DNA of 64,000 nt from assembly GCA_015345905.1 (NCBI GenBank), contig JADDTR010000031.1, forward strand, positions 62,001 through 126,000, in the 5' to 3' direction. A program made the translations under genes and the position numbers. Numbering within the stretch: position 1 is the stretch's first letter; each line of letters begins with the position of its first letter. The notes under the pieces are model-generated. The model worked only from the letters and a program-made list of their open reading frames with translations. It searched no databases and had not been told where the DNA came from. This DNA comes from Aotearoamyces nothofagi. Lineage: Eukaryota > Ascomycota > Leotiomycetes > Leotiales > Tympanidaceae. Positions 45,489-57,905 of the stretch are shown piece after piece.

Positions 45489-48439
45489 ATGGAACGACCC
45501 TCAGGACCGCTAGGTACGGCTACTCAGTCTACGGGTAGGCCGATGATTGAAGGGTCCGCTCCTAGTCGAGCAGTACTGTCCAGCGCTGTCCGCAAGATCC
45601 CCAGCGCCTCTTTACCGCAGATACCTCCAAACTTCTCCATATCGAACCAGTTACCTCTTTCAGCCGCTCAGGTTGTTGCCCTCGCCCGAGATGCTATGAA
45701 GAATGCCCTCGAGGAAAACCAGACGAAGGCGGCAGAGGCAAGCGGCGTGAGCAATGAGCTGAAGCCAGGGGTAACGATTGATCTAAGCCACAAGAATATC
45801 CAGCGGTTCCCCGACGAGGTCATAGATATTATCAAGACCGAATTAGAAAGGTGGGCGATACTTGTAAATCAAGCCGGAACTCCCCAACTAACACCGGCTA
45901 CATAGGTTGGCATTGTCCCACAACCAGATCTCGACATTTCCGTTGAGGTTTTCTGAATGTACATCGCTGCGGTATCTTAACGTTCGCAACAATGTTATCC
46001 GCGAATTCCCCCTATGTGTTCGTGTTCGCAACTCCTTGATGGACACCAAGCATACTGATTCGTCTGCAGATATGCCAATTGACGGGACTAGAAATACTAG
46101 ATTTAGGTCGCAATAAGCTTCGGATACTGCCAGCAGAATTGGCCAAGCTCACCTCGTTGAAAGTGTTGTCTGTTCAGAAAAACCGCATTGAAGATTTGCC
46201 GTTATTTATAGCAGAAATGTCTTCGCTCCAGGTTCTGAAGCTTGATGGGAACCCTATACGATTCCCACCGAAAGAAATTTTGCAGCCGCAGGCGGCAAGC
46301 CCCCCTAATGGTGGGTTCCCGAAAGAGAGTGAATCCGACGACCTCACTGTGACTGCACAGATCAAGCGATTCTTGAAACAAAAGGCCATATTGGATCGTT
46401 CAGAGACCGAGTCTGGTGGAGAAGAGTCAAGTGAAGGAACTGAAACGCCGCGTCCACTCAAACGTGTTATGAGTGGAAGGTTTCCTATCAAGGTCAATGG
46501 CACAGACGTACCTGACTTGCGCTCTCCAGCGTTACCACGAGTACCCCCAATCCCATCACGCTCCCATTATCGAGGCTTATCGCAGCAGAATGCCGCGCTA
46601 CGCCGTCCAGGTGTAGCGCCTCTGTCAATAGGCAAAGGTAATGAGAGACTACGTAGTAATAGTGAGAGCTTATTACAAGCCTCGCGACCAGATCGAACAG
46701 ACCGATCACGACGAATGGGCATTGTATCGAAAAAGGCAACTGACCTGGAAACAGTTGCTGAGACAAAATTCAATCGATACAGTCACTTTCGTGGCCTAAG
46801 TCATGGTTCAGCGATGGGAGTAGGAATCAATGGAACCAATGGCACGAATAATACAAGAAGTCCTGCAAGCCCGGCTGATAGCACAGCTTCGAAGGCGACA
46901 TACGTTCGACGACTGTCGAGTCTTCCAGAACGAAAGCGTGAATCATTATCACCAGATCCCGTGATTGAGGGAGCTAAAGGAATACTTTTTTCTCTGTGGC
47001 AAATTCATCCCTTGATTCAAAGTCTAATGGGTCTCGCTCGAGACGGTTCAAACAAACGGACAAGTCTAGAAAGAGTCTTCTATAATGCAACAACACAGGT
47101 TGAGGAATTAGACCGTGATCTCCAGGCATTTGATACCTACTCAGAGGAGGATGAGGAAATGAGCCCTCGTTCGAACGAAAATGTCCACCGAGCTTGTGTT
47201 ACATGCGTCTCAGCATATACTCACGTGTGCGCGCTATTGTCAAGGAACGTCGAGACGTTGCTAAACAATGGTGATCCAAGGTATATCCGTACCCTCCTAC
47301 TCTATGTATACGGTAGCCTTGTCGAGGTTCGGAATGCGGGTGCAAGCCTATTTGCCCCAAAACAGAATGAGAGAGCGAGGCTTCCAAATGTACTGGAAAA
47401 CACCATAAGACCTCGGCCGAGAGATAAATCAATCACGCCTACTCGAGAAAGACCAGGACCTAGCTCGAGGGCTCGAAGTGCTACTGTGGTGCAGCACAGC
47501 ACTTTGCGCGTAACGACAGATAATCGATCGCCTTATATTAACGGCTCAGGCCGATCGGCCACAATGACTAGCGCTACGCCGCGGTCAGGAGAATCATTTG
47601 CGTCATCCAGCACATCTGGCGGCAGAGTAAATGTCGACTTCACCGATGAAGATCGCTTATTTGAACGTATCTTCCTTGGCTTACAGCAGTCGTCTGACAT
47701 GGCTATCAGGACACTGCCAGCTGTAAATGCGCATTTTGTTGCCGCCATGAAAATAAGCATTCAACAAGGCAATCATGATCAGCTCAAACATTACTGGCAA
47801 CTATTGAGCCAGAAGTGTTCTATCGCATTGCAGACCGCAGACTCGCTTAAAGCCCGACTCTCTCTTATTAAGCTCAAGGAGCCAGGAATCAGGGTTCAGA
47901 GTGCCTTCTGGGAGCTCTGCAATACATTTATGAGCGCTTACTATAACTTGGTAGTTAAAGTAAAAGAGGTCAAAACTATGACATGTCTTCTTTCGAATGA
48001 CGTCATCGGAATCCTTCGTCCGCTCCAGAAAGCCATCAGGGAGACTAGCCAGCTGATTCAGGCATCGCCATGGTCATTTTTAGCGGGGCCTGGTCAAGGC
48101 AATGGGAGCTCAAGTGGTGGGCCTTACAATATACAGTCACCAGCTTCGCAAGTACCTTTGCCCATGACCCCTGCCAGTGCGGCCCTTGGCCCGGCAGTTC
48201 AAGCAACTGTACCATCAACCCCCCAAAGTGCCACCTGGGGGCATACTATGTTCTCTGGGAATGTCTTTGAACGTGCTGATGCTCTATTGTCAATGACAAG
48301 TAGCGCTGCTGCGTCGCGAGCAGGCACAATGACTTCCGGGCTGGGTTCATCAGATGGAACAATTACTCCGGCATCAATGCTGAGCCCTGCAAACTCTATG
48401 AATGCACGTTATAACGGTAATGGAAAGGTTGTGTTCTAG
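45489..48439 (+). CDS. SOG2: RAM network leucine-rich-repeat protein Sog2
   Basis: Sog2 belongs to the RAM/MOR kinase network (Cbk1/Cot-1, Mob2, Hym1, Kic1, Tao3) that controls polarity and cell separation. Three exons, 45489..45850, 45906..46017 and 46070..48439, give 947 residues. The LRR block spans about residues 95-240: LAHSL-type repeats LALSHNQISTFPLRFSECTS, LRYLNVRNNVIREFPL, LEILDLGRNKLRILPAELAK, LKVLSVQKNRIEDLPLFIAE and LQVLKLDGNPIRFPPKEIL. After a Ser/Arg-rich stretch comes the SOG2 domain (IEGAKGILFSLWQIHPLIQS, LRPLQKAIRETSQLIQASPW). Intron 2 uses donor GTTCGT, chosen because it preserves the LRR frame. The start at 45489 is the first in-frame ATG. Confidence 0.93.
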
Positions 48440-50451
48440 AGAGGTATATATTGCTTTGTTATTACTCCCTCCTAACCATGTATGTAGGATTGTTTGAGTC
48501 CTAAGTGTGGGAACCGGCTATAGGATGGAGAATATGGCGTCGGAGGCTTGTTGCATTTTCATGGGGCGTTAATTAATGCTCGGGGATTAAATGTAGAATA
48601 GCCTGGTGGTCACTCACATACCAATTATTTCAAGATAGCTGTAGTTGGTAACCTTGAATTGCTCTCTCGTATTTTACTTGCGGCGATATGGCTCCTCTCC
48701 ATTGGATACAATTGAGACCATGCTCAATCCTATTTCTCTACAAAGTCCAAGTTATGCGGCATAGTTGATAGCATGTTTTGAGATTATCTTAGGAGGCTGC
48801 CTCTCAATAAGTTTGGGGTATTGAAGTATTCTTGTAGTTTGTTATAGAAGGAACACCAATTCAATGGTTCTAGGCGCCCTTCTGCATACAGAAGTTTCTA
48901 GTTCGCAGACGCCCGAAGGAAGTCGCCCTCTCATGTATCACTATTACCGTTTTATTATTTAACCGGAAGGCATTTCATCAACCAGGATCATTTGCCCGCT
49001 CCAGAGCCTCAACGCTGGATAGTATTTTAGCACCACCCGATAGCCATGGTACGCCTGAGCCAGAAGGAAACAACTCGGGAGGAATGGAGACCAGTTTAAA
49101 TCATATTCCGGCACAACAACAGAATCTTAACGGCTTACATCCTATTCCTGATTCTAAGGTACAAGCCACCCCCCTTAGTTTTTCCATCAGCCGGTTACCT
49201 AGACCCCCGACCAAGACTTCTCATCGCTCGCTGATCTCGGACACAATAAGATCTAGACAGCCCAGTGCTGTCTCTACGCAGACAGCGGAGAGGCCAGGAC
49301 AGGCTTCGTTTAAAACGAAAACGTAAGTTCGCTCTTTTAAGGGACGGATATAGATTACTAACTTGTCTTGCTAGCTCTACCTCTCGATACTAGAACAAAA
49401 TCTCTCGCCAAATACGGAGGTTCATTAACGAATCTGCAGACTACGACTTTACAGAGCTTAGTTCATTGAGCTCTTGTTCTAGCCCTTGGTCTCTAGAAGA
49501 TCATCTGCAGCAGAAGGTATTCGACGAGCGTTATAGTAGTAGCCCATAGCAGGGTTTGTAGCTGCCGATAGATACCGACCGAAGGAGAGGGAGACGACGG
49601 TGGCTACCCATATCTGGCGTCCGCACGGTGGTTTCGTTTGCTGTATCTGTGGCGTTAATCCTCAGATCAATCCTGATTCGTGCTACAGATACTAGGTGGG
49701 TCCTTTCATGCGATTGCTGCTTTCGGCTGCTGTTGGTTTGTGGAAGTTGCGCTTGTGTGTTGCGGTATATGAGCCTGTCCACTTCTAAGTACATAGCACG
49801 CTCAATTTTGTAAGCCAAGTAAAGAATAGCAAGAATACATGCTTAAAAAGGTAAAATAAGTGAATTGATTTGTCTTGATTCATGTGGCCAGATGTGTGGC
49901 CTTCTGGTATAAAGCTGCTTGTGCTTCTTAACACTTATCCTCAAACACATCACCACACCCACTGAGCAGCCGCGTATTGAATAGTATCTAGTCATATTGC
50001 ATTAGGTAAAGTTATTGCTAGTAAATCCTCTCTTATGCTCTCCTATATATATATAGACTCACTACCATCCGATCTTATATAAACGTCCGTGCGCCACGTC
50101 TCTGAGAGCACTTCCTAATGTACTGTACACCCCCTGGGTATGAATATTTGCCTTGCTTGCTTGCAGGCGCTACGCACAACGGAAAGGAAAATCAAAGTTT
50201 TCGCGCGGGACGCCTTGCTTGCTTGAACGATGTACTTGATTGATACGATTGACTTGGAAACACAAAGGAAAGAAGCGCTCGCTTGGTTGCTCCGAAATCT
50301 TATGTGGAAGCAATTAATGTTTTTGAATTCGATCTAATTCAAAGGTATGCATTATGCACAAGATACGAATGGGGAGAGTTTGGGGGGTTCAATTTAATTT
50401 TGTCCGGTGTTTGGAGAGAAGATATGAGGTAGTTATAGGAGGGTGATCTCT
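48440..50451. other. Long spacer SOG2 / TCP11-like gene containing a decayed locus
   Basis: The 2-kb gap lies between converging genes. It contains the gene relic called separately at 48961..49694. Elsewhere it is A/T-rich with short direct repeats, such as CCTTGCTTGCTTG near 50152 and again near 50211. No intact gene is supported. Confidence 0.4.
48961..49694 (+). pseudogene. Probable decayed fungal gene, Ser/Pro-rich with a Cys motif
   Basis: An open plus-strand frame from about 48900 runs through PGSFARSRASTLDSILAPPD, then HIPAQQQNLNGLHPIPDSK, to a textbook intron at 49322..49374 (donor GTAAGT, branch TACTAAC, acceptor GCTAG). After it the frame meets a TAG within six codons, yet coding-like sequence continues in that frame (FINESADYDFTELSSLSSCS). 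A +2 shift then reveals HIWRPHGGFVCCICGVNPQI, then NPDSCYRY, a Cys pattern I associate with small fungal zinc-binding proteins. No in-frame ATG precedes 49084. A broken gene fits best; a short live gene starting at 49084 is possible. Confidence 0.4.
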
Positions 50452-52702
50452 TCATGTCTGGGTCGGGATACTCTCGGATTGGGAATCTCTCCTTTCTGGC
50501 GTTGGACGACTAGTGCTCTTAGCTTTGAGGTCCATGCCGCCTGAAAACCCTTTAATGGCTTCTGTTTCAGGTTGGCTTGCTATCGCGCCTGATTTCTCAG
50601 TTTGTGGTTTTGCGTCGGGATTTACGAGATATGCTAGCGGTGCCCAAACGCGCCAATGTAGGATGCCAATGTGAGCGATTTGCTTTGCGAGATCTTCAAG
50701 CTGTCCTCTTGAAGAAAATGAGGGTTTAGACGTTTGGGATAACGGTGAGCGGGAGCTCGAGATTGACGTGTTGGTGGCAACTTCGAAAAGTTGTGTAGAA
50801 GTCAGTGATGTGTAGCGTGCTATGAGTCCATCAAGGAGAGGGGAGAAAATGGAGAGGATATGAGCTTCGGCTGCAGAGAAAAGGACGGAGGAAGGATTGC
50901 TGAGGTGTGAATGAAGACTGGCTTCGAAGGACTGGAGGGCGCCGAGTCCGACAGATGTGGAACGAAGAATTTGCAGAGCGATAGCAGACGATGATTTCCA
51001 GCGGCCTTCTGGGGGTGTGTCATCGAGGATGGCGAGGATGGACCGGCGAAGAGTTGATTCTGATGAATTATGATTGTATAGTGGTGGCGGAGAGCCCATA
51101 GATGGAGTTGACGCAGTCGATGACAAAGCTGTTGTCCAGGAGATGAGAGGTGAGTGACTTGTAGATTCAATCTCTCCATCCTCGGCTTCTGGTACCCATA
51201 CTGTTGGGCCAAATGCTGTTCTGACGAACCGACCCGCGTCCTTTGCGAGGTTACTATTCTTAACCCTTCTTTCGAAGTCCGGAAGTGAAGGTATGGTTGG
51301 GGACGATAAAGTTCTGGAAGCTGCTGGAGAGCTGGAACCTTGTGATGGTGTCTCCGAAGAAGATGATGACGGCGTTGAACTAGTCACCGTGTGCGATATA
51401 TACGAGGCGTTGCACTCGACGTGAAGACTCCGAAAGAGGCGAATACAAAGTTCCAAATTTACGGCATCGAGAATATCGGATCGTACTTTGGCCATCCTCT
51501 CGTCATCGAACATGAAGGTGTCGGGAAGCGTGCTGATCACTCTAGATGGTGAAAGCAAATTCACAAAGCCCTTAAAGAATATTGACATATCTCCTGGGTA
51601 ACCAGAGGAATCACCATCGACATGACATCCTGCAGCTTGAAACCAGGCGTGTGCACCGTCGACATTGATTTTCCCAAGTGCTATTTTCTTCAGAAAAAAT
51701 GTTTGTTCAAACTCAACCGTGTCTTGAATGAGCAGTGGCCGGAGACAGCGTATTTGGTGATTAGCTACATCCTGTTAATCCCGTTAGCTTCCAGCTCATT
51801 TCTAAGCCTCAAGAGCGTACCAATTTCATTGCCTCTAGAACACCAAGTAATGTTTGAAGGCCTTGTACCAATAAACAAACATCTCTGTTGCGATTACCTA
51901 GGGTCAACTGGTTGACCATTTCATCCACCCATTCGTCCCGCATTGGTGCACAGTGCGATTTAAGAGTATTTGACAGCCATAGAGCCAGAGCTTCTAGATC
52001 CCCAACACCTTTGCAAAACTGTTGCATCAGCAATGCCACATTCAAGATCTCTTCAACAGCAGAACGGTCTTCAGGAGGAACTAAGGTTGCTAGAATCTCG
52101 CCAATGGCCCTTAGAGCTGCCGGTAAACACCATTCTCTACCTGCTCGCTCAAGATCGAATGCATCCCGGTCCATCATAAAAGCTTCTAGTTGCATTGTTA
52201 GGCAACTCCAGAACTCCGCTGCCCTTTGACTCTTTCGCCGGCCCTTCTCTCCATCAAGATTTGGCCGAAAATGTAAATCGGGATCGAAATTGACATCGTG
52301 TCGTAATTTAGGATTAAAAATAATTCTTGGGACATCGAGTTCACTAAGCGTAGCTTTGGTGACTGGAGGTTCCAGAGAGGAGGTCCCAGAGGTACTGGCA
52401 GTCTTCTTCCCGCCATCTACTGCCCCAGAAGGGCTTGGTCGCTGGGAGCAGAAGGATCGAGTTGATGCGAGAAGTTCATGAGTCGGTTGCATGCCATAAT
52501 GGCTACCTCGCATTGGAAGACTCTGTGTTTCCTTGGCCCGTTGAGGGCTTGCATTGCCATCTGCTTTCTCTAAATGAGACCCTGGTCCTGCATTCTTTGA
52601 ACCAATCTCCCTCTGATCTTGATCTGAGTTGGCGCTGGTGCGTTCTTCAGAAGCAATGCTATTACCTCGAGCCCTACCCCCCGCGCCTGATTGAGGCATC
52701 AT
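50452..52702 (-). CDS. SOK1: TCP11 / SOK1 family protein
   Basis: Two exons, 52702..51821 and 51771..50452, give 733 residues. Yeast Sok1 suppresses loss of cAMP-dependent kinase; mammalian TCP11 is its relative. An N-terminal disordered region (130 residues, Ser/Gly/Gln-rich) precedes the TCP11 domain: LSELDVPRIIFNPKLRHDVN, FWSCLTMQLEAFMMDRDAFD, WVDEMVNQL and, after the intron, DVANHQIRCLRPLLIQDTVE followed by FEQTFFLKKIA. These blocks are diagnostic. A later part is Ser/Pro-rich and ends with a helical C-terminus (LEDLAKQIAHIGILHWRVWA). Its likely role is in cAMP/PKA-linked growth control, by family only. The gene converges on SOG2. Confidence 0.9.
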
Positions 52703-55389
52703 GTACTTCCAGTCTGGAGTGTGTTTCCTTTTGAACCGATAAGATATGGTATGGCGTTAATACCACAAATTTGGGCGGGAAATGGGTGTTGTTCTCGGAT
52801 TGAAGGTCATAGAAACGAAGTTACCTGAAGCCAGCTGAGGTCAGCATGCATTCCTGCAAACAACATGAGATTCATGATGTTAACGACTTAGGATCTCGTA
52901 TGTTCCGCGCGGAACGATGCAGCGGATACTTACACGAGGTGTCGAGACCATTCGAGGAGCAGACTTTGGGAAATGCCCCAAAGTGTGTTTGTGCATATGT
53001 GGGTTCGCGAGGAACTTACCGTCGACCTCAGAGGTTTCAATTCGTATGCATATACACAAAACGTTTTGACAGGGGACATAAAGCCGAGACTTATAATTCC
53101 TGTAAAAGCCAGACTCGGAGGGGTAGAAGACGACCAAATTGCACAATGACGAGAGATATTTTTCAAGAGAAATAAAGAAATGGTCGAATAAGCAGCCTGA
53201 ATAGCCGGCGAGGGAAGCAAGCATGCGAAACCGAGCCTTTCAATCAGTTATGTCTTCTGAAAAGGAACGGCATAAGAGTAGGACGCGAAGATGAATGCCG
53301 GTAGGAATGGAAACACTACAGTATTATTGCAGTACGGATACAGGGAGAGCTGTTGTTAGTGCTCAATCCCATAATAACAAAGTTGCGCCACAGCTTATCT
53401 CATGCAACACAGGCCACCATAGGCCAAGCAAGGCGAAAGTGCCGTAATTATGAAAACGTTTATTTCTTACCAAAATGTTTCCGTGCCTCGATTTCATACG
53501 AGAAAGTTAGCCAGCATATACGGAGTAAAGCCGGCGATCTAAGATGCGCATGCGTGCCGGAATTCACGAATTGGAATCAGTTCCCGTCTCTCCAGCAGAG
53601 GACTAAGTCGCCTTAGAAAGTGAGTGGAAGCGGGTTGATTACGGGCCCGTAGGCTCTTCGTGGCCATTACTACCATACGCTGGAGTGACCCGGGCGGCGG
53701 ACAGGTACTGCGTATTGGAGTGTATGTGGAGATCAGGAATGCCTGTCCTGCTGCACAAACGCAAGCATAGACATACTCGCTACCGAATAAGATGCTAGCG
53801 GTCCCATCGTTGGGGGTGTTGAGGCATGTTTGCTTTTTCTGGGAGGCTCGTTGAGTGTGGCAGTGCGTGATAGCGGAAATAAGGTGAGGCGTGTCCAAAT
53901 GCTATAAAGTCGGAAGGATATCCTAGGACAGACTTCGAGAGACTTCTCTTTCCTCGCGCGCCCTATTGCTACTCAACGTCATCTGGCCACTATTGAGAGC
54001 CTGATTGCCCACTGAAGGTTCTCAAGCATCGCCCTGTTGGGACGGCATACTGCCCATGAACGAGTGATCAACGGCTTCTCCATGCGAGAGGAAGTTTGGT
54101 CTGCAGCGACCCTTTGATGCACTGGGCATGAGACTCGTACGAGTACCCCGAGGCCGGGAACGAGTTGGCTGGCTATGCCTTGAATTGGACGGCCGTGCAA
54201 CGAGCATTGTCGCAGGGCATGGCACGAGCACCGTCGTGAGACAAAATCGTTGACGAGGATTGGGGATTTGCAATGTCCGAGAAGACGTTGCATCGGTCAC
54301 TCACTCATCAGCCATCGCTGCCGCCGGCACAGAAGAGCTGGGGCTTGGAGGCATGTACGAGTACATACATGCGAAGATGTCAAGATGGTGCCACCGCGTG
54401 TATTGTGTATTGTGTATTGTGTATTGTGTATAGCAAACACGCCTGGCAGACACAGCTCGGAACCAGAGACATGCCTATGCTACCTCGAACGGCGAGCCTT
54501 CTGCTGGGTTAGAGAGCAACGGCATCTCAGAATGCTGTCCAGTGCAAGGATTGCTGACTGCCCACGGAGTGCGAATCCAAAGTATTCGTACCACTATCGG
54601 CATTTGATTTTGTGATGAACTTTATTGTGAGACAGGCAATCTCCTCTCTTCCAGGAGTAGAGCGCCAACGCCAAATAGTGAGGCGAACGAGATTGTCTGC
54701 TAAACTCACCCATTTAGCACCGATGGACGCTGATAAAGGAAGGTTTCACGCTAGGCCCGTTAGCTAACATGGGGCCACGTGATTATCATGCACCTGTATC
54801 TCATTATCACCCTGCAGGTTGCGACACCGCATCTGCGGAGCGGCCGGACTTTGCCCAGGTGGACAATCTATGTCAGCCTCACTCTCAGGTGCCTGTACAG
54901 TGGATACGCGGCACATCAAGCAGCAGCCCCCTGTTCACGGCTTCTGCATTATGATAGCCATCTTGATAAAAGTCTAGATCTGAGAAGATCTGATCTGTCC
55001 GCGTAGATTTTTTCAATCTGGAACGTTACTTGCAAAGATAACGTCGGCATATGGTATACAACGTCCAGGCAGCTGGAGTCCCATATAAGACTCTACTGGG
55101 ATAATATTTAGCCCCGTAAGGATATTCTACCCAATCTGGCCTGTCCGGGCGATCACTCGCTATAGATATTTTTGCATCGGAACTGTCTAGATGGTTTGGT
55201 TTATCTGAGCTATTTAAGTAGTATTATTATATCGTCGTTATGAAGCGGAAACGATCAGAGGCGCACGCAGCACACCTCATAAACGATCCACTACGATGGC
55301 TACATGATCGATCGACACAGTTAGCTTTGAGCTAAGCCTCTCATCAGAACTCGGGTTACAATTCCCCTTTTCGCCCTTGAGACAGCTCT
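52703..55389. other. 2.7-kb region without a supported gene
   Basis: This is the largest gap. It contains the TCP11-like gene's upstream region and the S10 peptidase 3' flank. Many open frames of 60-120 codons exist on both strands, but none has a domain, a consistent splice model or normal codon feel. A heptamer microsatellite lies at 54399..54433. An ncRNA or a lineage-specific gene cannot be excluded. Confidence 0.4.
54399..54433. repeat. Heptamer microsatellite (GTATTGT)n
   Basis: Four uninterrupted copies of GTATTGT plus partial copies at both ends. It is a simple-sequence repeat in noncoding DNA and probably length-variable between strains. Confidence 0.85.
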
Positions 55390-57080
55390 TCATTGATGCT
55401 TCACAACCCTCTGCCTTAGGAAGTCCAATGCCGCTCTGGGTTTATCCTGTGGCATACGATGCCCCGCCCCATCAAAAAGATAATAGCTCAATCCTCTTTC
55501 TGTGCCCATGGTGCCCGCCTTGTTTCCCTTTCCATCATACCAGTTCCTTTCTGGCTTGTGCTGGAACCCTTGCTTGCCGCCCCAGGTCATGTTCTGGATT
55601 GCAAGCTCCTGCCCGAGAGGAATGATGATGTAATCGAGAGACCCAGCCCAGATGTTGACTTCGATGCTCGCGCCTAAAAGAGATGGCAGGATGAAGTATG
55701 CGGGTGGAACGGAACGCTTCTCGTGCGAAGAAAGATCGAAGCTTAGATCGCTGTTACACGACTGGAAAAAAATTGAGTTGGGAGCATGGATCGCTGTTTT
55801 GACGGCGGGGAGGTTGAGGTATGCTTGGTAAGCGGCATCTGAGTAGAGGGGGTTATCGCACTTGACATCAATGTTGTATGGATTGAAGCAGCGGTCTGTC
55901 GCACCGGCCAGCCAATTGAAAGCCGAGTCATACGTAGCACAGCTCCCATAGCAGCTATCAGGATCAGTGCCGTTGATGATGTATGATAGTTGAGCGGGCG
56001 TGTGAGTGCCATTCGTGAAATCGCAAATATTCGAATCATACCCAGGAGGTGCTGAACGGGGCCAAAGCCTCTGAATACTAGGTTTCGACACTGAATGTGA
56101 AGGCTCATGACGAAACTTGAGTTTGTAGTTGCTATTCTCCGGGTTACCAGGAATTAGAATCTTGCCTGCAGGTGGATATCTGATTTGGGAGAGGACGGCA
56201 TTGAATCCACAGTCTTGGTCAGCCTTTTCGAGAACGGCTAAAATGTCTACAGGCATGTTTGTACCGTAGTCCTGAGCATGATTCTTAATAAAAGTAGTAG
56301 CAACCACGTCAGTGAGGGCAGCGCCATTACCCCAAGCTGCATCGCCCAGTCCGATGGACGTGATACTGAACCCTAAGGTGTGCTTTTGTTGCTGAATTGC
56401 TTCCGCGATGTATGGAATAAATACGCCAGCGTAGCTCTCACCCATCAAATGAATTTTCTTAGATTTCAGTAGAGGGAATGCTTTGAAAAAGGAGTCTAGC
56501 CACTTGACGAAGGCTGCAGTATTCTGAGTATTGTCAGTCGCCAGTGGATCACCACATGAAAATCCAGTTCCCACAGGTTGGTCGACATAGAGAACATTTG
56601 CCACCTTAGTCCACGAGTATGGATTAGGCTTCGGTTTGCTTGAGTCACCGGGGAAATAAATGGGACCATGCTCCTTAAAAAGACCTTCTGAAGTCAGCTA
56701 TGAAGCGTATAAGCGCTGGAATAGGGCAATCTTAGACCTAGGAGGGAGCTACACGCAGGCCCACCTTGAAACCAAATGATCAAATCATCTTTGCCAGCTC
56801 TATACTCAGCCTCCCAGAGCCAGAAGAAGAGTGTGTCATTGCCATATCCATTACCAATGGGGAGCTCGCCAGCCCATGAGTTGGGAAGGCTAAAATTAAC
56901 CTGAGGCAGATTCGAGACCGCGTATTCTATGACAGTAGTTAGCAATACTCAATGAGTCTTTTAAACCAAAGACTTACGTGAAATATTGGAACCGGAAGAC
57001 GCATAATTAGATAATTGCGGTATCGCATGGATACAACGTAAGAGAAGAGCATTAATTGCTAAGGTGCTTTTCCACTTCAT
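55390..57080 (-). CDS. Secreted serine carboxypeptidase, peptidase family S10
   Basis: Three exons, 57080..56978, 56926..56738 and 56687..55390, give 529 residues. The N-terminus MKWKSTLAINALLLRCIHAI is a signal peptide. The S10 landmarks are LIIWFQGGPACSS, VLYVDQPVGTGFS, LMGESYAGVFIPYIAEAI (catalytic Ser in GESYAG), VNIWAGSLDYIIIPLG (catalytic Asp) and FDGAGHRMPQDKPRAALDFL (catalytic His). Several N-glycosylation sites (NGT, NMT) suit secretion or vacuolar delivery. The usual GGPGCSS near the oxyanion region reads GGPACSS here, a conservative but uncommon change. The enzyme removes C-terminal residues from peptides at acid pH. A propeptide is not obvious. Confidence 0.92.
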
Positions 57081-57905
57081 GATGACCACAAATGCTCCGT
57101 TGATTGTTTCAAATGTTGAGATATGGGAATGTGGTCAATAAAATAATAGAAGTGCCGTAGAGTATTTAGAGACATTCCAAAATTCTTCGATGGAAGGCCA
57201 AAGCATTGATATAGAGGACTGGATTCGAGTCGTGGAATGTGATCATCATCTTAGGCTAAAGAATAATCGTAACTAGTTCATATTGTTCTACCAAGACACT
57301 GAGACAGAGAACAATATGAAGCCAAAGAAACGCCATGATGCCAAGAAACCTTCGTATTATTTCCTATTTCTCAAATGACACTATTACCTGTTCCAGACGG
57401 AGCTAAATAATGTGAAGAAAGAAAAGCTGACACTTACAGATGGTGGGAAATAGAACTCCTGCCGACCGATGTCCTTCTGCCAGTGACTAGCATGTAATGA
57501 ATCCGCCTTTCAACATGTGTCTAATTAGCACAGCCAGTGCTCATGACACTATCTTGCCACTAGACACGTCCATGTAGCATTCATGTAGCATAAGGTTTCG
57601 CAAAATGTTCCAGTATAGCAAAGTTCATTGATTTATATCGCCTTTCCGTCATGTGATAGAACAAAAATTTTATCTTCGAGAAACTTACGAGCAAATGGTA
57701 TATAATTGTGAGCTTTCAGCTAACCTGTTCCGAATAACACCTTTGACCTTTGCCATTTAGCTTTCCGTGAGAATGGCTGCTTTAGTAAAGACTGGCATCC
57801 CTCCTTCACCACTATCTTCGTTGTAGAACACGACTACTAGTCTTCTTCATAATCTCTATAATAGTCTTTATGGTATCCTCTGCGGTTATAACTCTGTCGT
57901 CTGAC
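57081..57905. other. Upstream region of the carboxypeptidase gene and 3' flank of the SWIM-RING gene
   Basis: An 825-base spacer with no supported gene. It includes the near-direct repeat 'CATGTAGCAT' close to 57572-57591. Nothing else is recognised. Confidence 0.4.

Noticed and set aside
54022-54300. Minus-strand 92-codon open frame in the large gap
   Set aside because: No similarity to a known family, overlapping open frames on both strands, and no intron signals.
57200-57260. GATTCGAGTC-like sequence suggesting a tRNA T-loop
   Set aside because: It does not fit the TTCRA consensus, and no acceptor, D or anticodon stem can be formed around it.
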